Source: Pseudomonadota bacterium (GTDB lineage: Bacteria > Pseudomonadota > Alphaproteobacteria > Rhizobiales > Segnochrobactraceae). Taken from it: 18,894 bases of DNA. Shown piece by piece: positions 14,310 through 18,894 of this stretch; the stretch's first letter is position 1; each line of letters starts with the position of its first letter. Below the pieces are notes generated by a model. The model did not search any database. It was not told the origin of the DNA and saw only the letters and a program-made list of their open reading frames with translations. Position numbers and translations under genes: made by a program. The stretch is taken from positions 1 through 18,894 of the forward strand of contig JAEZMP010000456.1 of assembly GCA_023442215.1 (NCBI GenBank), given 5' to 3'.

Positions 14310-15806
14310 TCAGGCTTCCTGTTCGAGATGGGCCCGGGAGCGCCGCATCGCCGGCAGCAGGAGCAAGATCAGCAGGAGCGCGGCGACGGCGAGGAAGCCT
14401 GCGCTGATCGGGCTGTCGACGAACACCATGGGATCGCCGTGGGAGATCAGCAGCGCACGCCGCACGTTCTCCTCCAGCATCGGGCCGAGCACGAGGCCGA
14501 GAATGAACGGCGCCAGCGAGAATTCGAGCTGCAGGATCACATAGCTGAACACGCCGAATCCCGCGCCTATCAGCACGTCCATCGGGTCGTTCGACAGCGT
14601 GTAGATGCCGAAGCACGACAGGATGAGGATCATCGGGAACAGCCAGGAATACGGCACTTTCAGCAGCGTGGTCCAAAGCCGGATCAGCGGCAGGTTGAGG
14701 ATCACCAGCAGCACGTTGCCGATCCACATGCTGGCGACCAGACCCCAGAATAGCTCGGGCCGCTCGGTTATGACGTTGGGGCCGGGCGTGATGCCGTGGA
14801 TCATCAGCGCGCCCAGCATCAGCGCCATGGTGGCGCTGCCCGGAACGCCTAGCGTGAGGGTGGGAATGAACGAGGTTTGCGCCGAGGCGTTGTTTGCCGA
14901 TTCCGGCCCCGCGACGCCTTCGATGGCGCCATGCCCGAACCGGCTCGGATCCTTCGCCACACGCTTTTCGAGGATGTAGGAGGCAAACGAGCTCACGGTG
15001 GAGCCGATGCCCGGCAGCACGCCGCAGAACATGCCGACCGCGGTGCCGCGCAGGATGGGACGCACCGACTGCCGCAGCTCGGCTCGCGTCGGCATCAGCG
15101 AGCCGACCTCCACCTGTCCCTCCACCGCGCGGTGCTTGGTGCCTAATTCGCGGATGATTTCGGCGAAGGCAAACATGCCGACCGCGACGACCACGAAGTC
15201 GATACCCTCCATCAGCGACTGCTGGCCGAAGGTGAAGCGCATGACGCCCGAATTCACATCCATGCCGACAAGGCCGACAAGGATGCCGAGCAGCGCCATG
15301 AGCAGCCCCTTGACCAGGGCGCCCTGCACCAGCACCGAGGTTGCCACCAGCGCCATGACGATCAGCGCGGCATATTCCGCCGGCCCGAAGGCAAGCGCCG
15401 CCTCGCCGAGGATGGGCGCGAACAGCGCGATGCCGAACGTTCCGATGCAGCCGGCCACGAAGGATCCGATGGCCGCGATGGCCAGCGCCGCCCCCGCCCG
15501 GCCCCGCCGGGCCATCTGGTAGCCGTCGATGCAAGTGACGACGGACGAGGATTCGCCGGGCACATTGACCAGAATGGCGGTGGAGGAGCCGCCATAGGAG
15601 GCGCCGTAATAGATACCCGCCAGCATGATCATGGAGGCGACCGGCGTCAGCCCGTAGGTCATCGGCAGCAGCACGGCGATGGTCACCAGCGGGCCGACCC
15701 CCGGCAGCATGCCGATGAATGTGCCGAGGGTGACGCCGATGAGACAATAGAGCAGGTTGTCGAACGACAACGCGACCTGGAATCCGAGAAGCAAACCGTC
15801 GAGCAT
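14310..15806 (-). CDS. tctA: Tripartite tricarboxylate transporter large membrane subunit TctA
   Basis: A 498-residue integral inner-membrane protein with about 11-12 hydrophobic segments. The TctA signatures are clear: IGVTLGTFIGMLPGVGPLVT near residue 22, the repeated-half counterpart GTAVGMFCGVLPGIGSTVSS near 250, GIYYGASYGGSSTAILVNVP (about 64-83), and GVPGSATMALMLGALMIHGI. The two LPG[VI]G loops are thought to line the substrate path. It forms the sodium- or proton-coupled channel with TctB, fed by periplasmic TctC. GAGGT stands just upstream of the ATG, seven bases after tctB ends, so the two are tightly linked. TTT transporters carry citrate and many other carboxylates, including terephthalate; the substrate here should fit the flanking catabolic genes. 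Confidence 0.96.
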   Translation of the reverse strand: MLDGLLLGFQVALSFDNLLYCLIGVTLGTFIGMLPGVGPLVTIAVLLPMTYGLTPVASMIMLAGIYYGASYGGSSTAILVNVPGESSSVVTCIDGYQMARRGRAGAALAIAAIGSFVAGCIGTFGIALFAPILGEAALAFGPAEYAALIVMALVATSVLVQGALVKGLLMALLGILVGLVGMDVNSGVMRFTFGQQSLMEGIDFVVVAVGMFAFAEIIRELGTKHRAVEGQVEVGSLMPTRAELRQSVRPILRGTAVGMFCGVLPGIGSTVSSFASYILEKRVAKDPSRFGHGAIEGVAGPESANNASAQTSFIPTLTLGVPGSATMALMLGALMIHGITPGPNVITERPELFWGLVASMWIGNVLLVILNLPLIRLWTTLLKVPYSWLFPMILILSCFGIYTLSNDPMDVLIGAGFGVFSYVILQLEFSLAPFILGLVLGPMLEENVRRALLISHGDPMVFVDSPISAGFLAVAALLLILLLLPAMRRSRAHLEQEA

Positions 15807-15813
15807 GGCGACC

Positions 15814-16242
15814 TCAGATCTTGATGGGGAGCTTGAGGCCGACGCTGAAGATCAGGATCGGAACCAGAATGCCGATCACGATCAGCATGAGCAGCGCTTT
15901 GAGCTTGCGATTGGAGTCCGCCACCCACGCCACAATAACCAGATAGGTCACGGCGACGATGATGCCGAACTCGATCAGGAAGGCAAAGCCGGCAATCGCC
16001 GCGGTGATGAGAATGAACGGGCGCCAGGCGATGGCGAACGGGACCGGATCCGCCGGCCCACGCAGGCTGCGCAGAAACAGCAGCACGCCCAGCCCGAGAA
16101 TGAGCGTCGACACGATGGTCGGGAAATATCCCGGCCCCATGCTCAGCGCCGATCCCACCGGATAGCTTCTCGACATCAGCAAGGCGGACATGCCGATGGC
16201 GGCGAATATCAGTCCGCCGAGGCCATCTTTGGTGATGGGCAT
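15814..16242 (-). CDS. tctB: Tripartite tricarboxylate transporter small membrane subunit TctB
   Basis: A 142-residue hydrophobic protein with four predicted membrane spans, as in the TctB family: GLIFAAIGMSALLMSRSY, GPGYFPTIVSTLILGLGVLL, PFILITAAIAGFAFLIEFGI with the following VAVTYLVIVAWV, and LLMLIVIGILVPILIFSVGL. The family hallmark MGPGYFPT (residues about 36-43) is present. It is the small partner of TctA in the inner membrane. AGGAG lies five bases before the ATG. It stops seven bases before tctA starts. An hpaF gene is placed between tctC and tctB, an unusual break of the normal tctC-B-A order, which strengthens the case that the transporter and the enzymes serve one substrate. Confidence 0.93.
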   Translation of the reverse strand: MPITKDGLGGLIFAAIGMSALLMSRSYPVGSALSMGPGYFPTIVSTLILGLGVLLFLRSLRGPADPVPFAIAWRPFILITAAIAGFAFLIEFGIIVAVTYLVIVAWVADSNRKLKALLMLIVIGILVPILIFSVGLKLPIKI

Positions 16243-16294
16243 GGAGGCTCCTCCCAGTCTTTATTCGTTTTTTTATGGCCGTTATTGTGGCTCT

Positions 16295-16693
16295 CTAACG
16301 GGTTCCGGCCCTTTGCTTTATGTACTCGTGCAGATTGTTGAATTTGTAGTTCAGGTCGGCGCTCATTTCCTGCACCTCGAAGGCCACCGCGAGCGGTCGG
16401 CGATCATGGAGCGGCTTCAGCAGCGCAGTGACCTGCTCGAAGACCCGGTCGGCCGCTGCCTTCTTGGTCTCGAGGTCGCGTCCGGCGCCGATGCGCAGCA
16501 CGACGTGCACGAAGCTGTTGGCCGGGTCGCCGTCGCCGACGATGTAGTCGGTGATGACCTGAAACCGGACCCGCACGCCGCCAAGCGGAAAGATCCCGGT
16601 CTGAAGTGCCGCGTCATAGACGAGCTGCTTGAGCTTCCTAACTTCGGGTTCGTCGGCAATGTTGGCCGAGCATTCGATCCATGAGTGAGGCAT
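16295..16693 (-). CDS. hpaF: 5-carboxymethyl-2-hydroxymuconate isomerase (CHMI)
   Basis: A 132-residue member of the tautomerase superfamily starting MPHSWIECSANIADEPEV. Pro2, which becomes the N-terminal catalytic base once Met is removed, is present. TGIFPLGGVRVRF (about 32-44) and SFVHVVLRIGAGRDLETKK match the HpaF/CHMI family closely, as does the C-terminal AVAFEVQEMSADLNYKFNNL. The enzyme ketonises 5-carboxymethyl-2-hydroxymuconate, itself a tricarboxylate, to give the substrate of HpaG. AAGGAA lies seven bases before the ATG. It sits inside the transporter gene set between tctC and tctB, separated from tctC by a strong hairpin. This gene is the best evidence that the operon handles the homoprotocatechuate lower pathway and not a generic 2-oxo acid. 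Confidence 0.93.
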   Translation of the reverse strand: MPHSWIECSANIADEPEVRKLKQLVYDAALQTGIFPLGGVRVRFQVITDYIVGDGDPANSFVHVVLRIGAGRDLETKKAAADRVFEQVTALLKPLHDRRPLAVAFEVQEMSADLNYKFNNLHEYIKQRAGTR

Positions 16694-16722
16694 ACCGCTG
16701 TTCCTTGCTGCGTATCGAAGGT

Positions 16723-16747
16723 CGGGAGGTCGCCGCGCGACCTCCCG
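16723..16747 (-). promoter_or_regulatory. Intercistronic hairpin after tctC
   Basis: A perfect ten-base stem CGGGAGGTCG / CGACCTCCCG with a five-base loop starts about 16 bases after the tctC stop. It has no T run on the transcribed strand, so it is not a normal terminator. Such a hairpin commonly protects the upstream mRNA from 3' exonucleases, raising binding-protein levels over those of the membrane subunits. Confidence 0.65.
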
Positions 16748-16763
16748 GATGGGATGCCGGCGC

Positions 16764-17744
16764 CTATTCCGGCTGGATGCCTTCTTCCTTGATCAGAGCG
16801 GTCCAGCGCGCGATCTCGGCCTCGATCAACTCCTGGAACTCCTGCGGCGTGGAACTGCGCCCCTCGACGCCTGCCTTTTCCAGGCTGGCGCGCACGCCCT
16901 CCTGCTTCAACGCCGCAACCACCGCCGCGTTGAGCTTGGCGATGACCGCGGGGGGCGTGCCCGCAGGCGCGGCGACGCCATACCACCCGGACACATCGAA
17001 GCCGGGATAGCCCAGCTCGGCCACCGTCGGCACGTCGGGCAGCGAGGGAACGCGCTCCGGCCCGGTGACGGCCAGCGCCAGCAGCGCCCCGGACTTGATG
17101 TGAGGCAGCACCGAGACCGGGCTGGACAGCATCACGCCGATGCGGCCCGACAGCAGGTCGGTGAGCGCCTGACCCGAGCCGGAATACGGGATGTGGGTCA
17201 TCTTGATGCCGACCGTCTTCTGGAACAGCAGGGAAGCCAGATGCGACGCCGCGGCGCCGCTGGCGTAGTTGACGCTTCCCGGCGCCTGCTTCGCCTTGGC
17301 AATGAGGTCCTGGATGTTGGCGACGCCCAGCTTGGGATTTACCGCCACGACATAAGGCGCGGTGGAAAGCTGCGAGATCGGCGCGAAGTCCTTCACCGGG
17401 TCGTAATTGGTCGCCTTGTACAAGCTGGGATTAAGGGCCAGCGTGGCCTGCAGCACGAAGGTGATGGTCTGGCCGTCCGGCGCCGCCATGGCCCCGGCCT
17501 TGGTGCCGACAATGCCCTGTGCGCCGGGGCGATTGTCGACCAGCACCGGCTGGCCGAGATTTTTCGACATTTCCTCCGCGACCACGCGGGCAACGACATC
17601 CGTGCCGCCGCCGGCGTTGAACGGCACGATGAAGCGGACGGGTCCGCTGGGAAACTCAGCGGCGCGGGCCGGCGCGCCCGCCGTGACGGCGAGGACCATC
17701 AGGGCGGCACAGGCCGCCGCTGACGCCATGACGAAGCGTTTCAT
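16764..17744 (-). CDS. tctC: Tripartite tricarboxylate transporter periplasmic binding protein TctC
   Basis: A 326-residue secreted binding protein. An N-terminal Sec signal (MKR, then a hydrophobic AACAALMVLAVTAG stretch) ends at APARA-A, cleaving near residue 28. The mature start AEFPSGPVRFIVPFNAGGGTDVVAR is typical of Bug/TctC proteins, as are VLVDNRPGAQGIVGT (about 72-86), NYASGAAASHLA and VPTVAELGYPGFDVSGWYGV. It captures a carboxylate in the periplasm and delivers it to TctAB. GGAGGAAGGA immediately precedes the ATG, the strongest ribosome site in the operon, in line with the need for excess binding protein. Bug proteins bind many ligands (citrate, glutarate, aromatic acids), and the ligand cannot be read from sequence. 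The gene is flanked by hairpins on both sides. Confidence 0.95.
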   Translation of the reverse strand: MKRFVMASAAACAALMVLAVTAGAPARAAEFPSGPVRFIVPFNAGGGTDVVARVVAEEMSKNLGQPVLVDNRPGAQGIVGTKAGAMAAPDGQTITFVLQATLALNPSLYKATNYDPVKDFAPISQLSTAPYVVAVNPKLGVANIQDLIAKAKQAPGSVNYASGAAASHLASLLFQKTVGIKMTHIPYSGSGQALTDLLSGRIGVMLSSPVSVLPHIKSGALLALAVTGPERVPSLPDVPTVAELGYPGFDVSGWYGVAAPAGTPPAVIAKLNAAVVAALKQEGVRASLEKAGVEGRSSTPQEFQELIEAEIARWTALIKEEGIQPE

Positions 17745-17767
17745 TCCTTCCTCCCATTCTGTCGTTT

Positions 17768-17808
17768 CGATCTTTGCGATCGTTCTGGATCAGGCGTCGG
17801 AGCGCCTG
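17768..17808 (-). promoter_or_regulatory. Intercistronic hairpins between prpB and tctC
   Basis: Two stems lie in the 74-base gap: CAGGCG...CGCCTG (17791-17808, six-base loop) right after prpB, and CGATC...GATCG (17768-17782, five-base loop) closer to tctC. Neither is followed by a T run on the transcribed strand. They may set mRNA processing points that separate tctC from prpB. The region is short enough that read-through into tctC is expected. Confidence 0.4.
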
Positions 17809-17818
17809 TTGGGTTTGG

Positions 17819-18724
17819 TCAGGCCTTCTTCGCGGCGAACAGCGCGTCGATCTTCTGCTCGTAGGCGTGATAGTTGAGATAGGAGTAGAGCTCCTCGCGG
17901 GTCTGCATGGTGTCGAGAATGTGCTTCTGCGTCCCGTCGCGACGGATGGTTTCGTACACATTGAGCGCGGCCGCATTCATCGCGCGGGCGGCCGAAAGCG
18001 GATAGAGCGCGGCCGCGACCCCGGCGTCGCGCAGCTCCTCGGTGGTGAAATTCGGCGTCTTGGAAAATTCGGTGATGTTGGCGAGCACCGAATAGGGATG
18101 GTTCAGTGCCTTGGCGAGCTGGGTGTACTGCCCGAGCTCAGTGAAGGCCTCGGCGAAGATCATGTCGGCGCCGGCCTCGATATAGGACTGGGCGCGATCG
18201 ATGGCGCCTTCGAGACCTTCGAGCGCGAGTGCGTCGGTGCGCGCAACGATGACGAAATCCTCATCATAGCGGGCGTCGACGGCGGCCTTGATGCGGTCGA
18301 GCATCTCGGACTTGGTGACGATTTCCTTGCCCGGGCGATGGCCGCATCGCTTGAGCGCCACCTGGTCTTCCATGTGCATCGCGCCGGCGCCGTCCTTGAT
18401 CAGGCCGCGCACCAGCCGGGCGATGGAATAGGCGCCGCCGAAGCCGGTATCGACATCGACCAGAACCGGCAGGTCGCTCGCATCGGCCACCTTGCGCAGG
18501 TCGCCCAGCACGTCGTTGATCGTGGTGATGCCGAGATCGGGCAGGCCGTAGCTCGCATTGGCGACGCCGGCCCCGGCAAGATAGATCGCCTTGTAGCCGA
18601 CCTTCTTCGCCATCATAGCGGTGTACGCATTGATGGTGCCTACGATCTGCAGCGGCTGCTCCTCCCGCAGAGCCTGACGGAACCGAGCCCCGGCGGACGA
18701 GCGGACCGGCGTGTGCATCAGCAT
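17819..18724 (-). CDS. prpB: Methylisocitrate lyase (PrpB, ICL/PEPM superfamily)
   Basis: A 301-residue protein very like E. coli PrpB through its whole length. PLQIVGTINAYTAMMAKKVG and GYKAIYLAGAGVANASYGLP begin the barrel, VLVDVDTGFGG carries the Mg-binding Asp90/Asp92, and KRCGHRPGKEIV (125-136) holds the catalytic Cys127. VARTDALALEGLEGAIDRAQ, ILDTMQTREELY and the C-terminal YEQKIDALFA follow. It splits 2-methylisocitrate into pyruvate and succinate. Its usual partners prpC and prpD are not in the window. It is the promoter-proximal gene of the tct/hpa operon, divergent from an IclR regulator, so it may act on a tricarboxylate imported by TctABC. GGAG, inside one arm of the inverted repeat, is the ribosome site seven bases before the ATG. 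A different ICL-family lyase activity cannot be excluded. Confidence 0.92.
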   Translation of the reverse strand: MLMHTPVRSSAGARFRQALREEQPLQIVGTINAYTAMMAKKVGYKAIYLAGAGVANASYGLPDLGITTINDVLGDLRKVADASDLPVLVDVDTGFGGAYSIARLVRGLIKDGAGAMHMEDQVALKRCGHRPGKEIVTKSEMLDRIKAAVDARYDEDFVIVARTDALALEGLEGAIDRAQSYIEAGADMIFAEAFTELGQYTQLAKALNHPYSVLANITEFSKTPNFTTEELRDAGVAAALYPLSAARAMNAAALNVYETIRRDGTQKHILDTMQTREELYSYLNYHAYEQKIDALFAAKKA

Positions 18725-18752
18725 TTATGAACTCCACAATATGGATATATGG

Positions 18753-18782
18753 TTGCTCTTCGAGGCAACTTAGCCATATAAT
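18753..18782 (+). promoter_or_regulatory. Candidate iclR promoter
   Basis: TTGCTC (18753-18758), an 18-base spacer and a consensus TATAAT (18777-18782) lie about 60 bases before the iclR start. The weaker operator-like site at 18773-18785 covers the -10 box, as expected for autorepression. Confidence 0.6.
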
Positions 18783-18797
18783 GGATTAACATGTCAA
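18769..18797 (-). promoter_or_regulatory. Candidate prpB operon promoter
   Basis: On the minus strand a consensus -35 TTGACA (18792-18797) is followed after 17 bases by a poor -10 GCTAAG (18769-18774). A good -35 with a weak -10 suits an activator-dependent promoter. It overlaps the rightward promoter, so the two probably compete. Confidence 0.4.
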
Positions 18798-18843
18798 CAT
18801 GTGGCTGATTTATTGTATGTAATTCCATATTGTGGAGTTTGTG

Positions 18844-18894
18844 ATGGAGCAAGGTGCGCAGTCCATCTATCGCGCGGTCGCGGTGTTGAAGGAA
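18844..18894 (+). CDS. IclR-family regulator, N-terminus only
   Basis: Seventeen codons are visible before the window ends: MEQGAQSIYRAVAVLKE. The pattern Q-S-(I/V)-x-R-A-(L/V)-x-(I/V)-L is the standard opening of the IclR winged helix-turn-helix domain. ATG 18844 has GGAG six bases upstream; the preceding GTG codon (18841) is in frame but too close to that site. It is divergent from the prpB-tct-hpa operon and is therefore its probable regulator. IclR proteins often control aromatic and dicarboxylate catabolism, as activators or repressors. The family call rests on few residues, but the matching TCCA-N5-TGGA inverted repeats between the genes support it. Confidence 0.75.
   Translation, partial: MEQGAQSIYRAVAVLKE

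Larger units (their letters stand above)
18730..18839. promoter_or_regulatory. prpB-iclR divergent control region with 16-bp inverted repeat
   Basis: AACTCCACAATATGGA (18730-18745) and TCCATATTGTGGAGTT (18824-18839) are perfect reverse complements, one next to each divergent start codon. Each arm has the TCCA-N5-TGGA shape common in IclR-family operators. A third, weaker site GCCATATAATGGA lies at 18773-18785. The GGAG in each arm is also that gene's ribosome binding site. GTTGC...GCAAC (18752-18769) forms a further small hairpin between the sites. Confidence 0.75.

Noticed and set aside
14203..15747. 514-residue open frame overlapping tctA on the same strand
   Set aside because: It is the shifted frame of tctA. 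The protein is Arg/His/Ala-rich with no family pattern, while the other frame gives a textbook TctA.
1..18894. CRISPR array, tRNA, rRNA or insertion sequence
   Set aside because: I saw no regularly spaced repeats, cloverleaf-like sequence, rRNA core motifs or transposase pattern on either strand.

Overview
The window looks like chromosome from a high-GC alphaproteobacterium, most likely of the order Hyphomicrobiales. This is inferred from codon use, from TctABC-type solute-binding transport next to aromatic-acid catabolism, and from a GCGCTTTCC...ATC-rich palindromic intergenic repeat of a kind I associate with that group. Two blocks (about 1-780 and 3300-6740) are visibly AT-richer and read as acquired DNA.

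Layout. (1) 1-450: a partial gene of unknown function on the minus strand, then AT-rich sequence without a gene. (2) 869-1380: a scar made of the 3' ends of a lysR gene and a quinone oxidoreductase gene. Both are broken, and they are diverged relatives of the intact lysR/qor pair at 8899-11644. (3) 1827-2705: a transglutaminase-like protein. (4) 3302-6730: the most interesting part, a complete type 3 defence-associated reverse transcriptase (DRT3) locus. It has a 415-aa RT (Drt3a/UG3-like) and an overlapping 652-aa RT (Drt3b/UG8-like). Immediately downstream is a gene-free stretch that folds by hand into a compact multi-helix RNA showing an unpaired ACACAC, the expected template of the DRT3 non-coding RNA. 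(5) 6747-8500: an aldo/keto reductase and a divergent TetR regulator, with a perfect operator inside a near-consensus promoter. (6) 8629-11644: a decayed GntR C-terminus, then LysR divergent from an SRPBCC-like/quinone-oxidoreductase gene pair with overlapping ends.

(7) 11743-18724: one minus-strand eight-gene operon, in transcription order prpB, tctC, hpaF, tctB, tctA, an FAH-family gene (HpaG-like), hpaH, hpaI. It is divergent from an IclR-type regulator that begins at 18844. HpaF, the FAH protein, HpaH and HpaI would form the lower homoprotocatechuate meta-cleavage branch (5-carboxymethyl-2-hydroxymuconate to pyruvate plus succinate semialdehyde). TctABC would import a carboxylate and PrpB would split a methylisocitrate-like tricarboxylate. 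No ring-cleavage dioxygenase (HpaD) or semialdehyde dehydrogenase (HpaE) is in the window. The operon may therefore take in an already oxidised tricarboxylate, or depend on genes elsewhere. The prpB-iclR spacer carries a perfect 16-bp inverted repeat whose arms include both ribosome binding sites.
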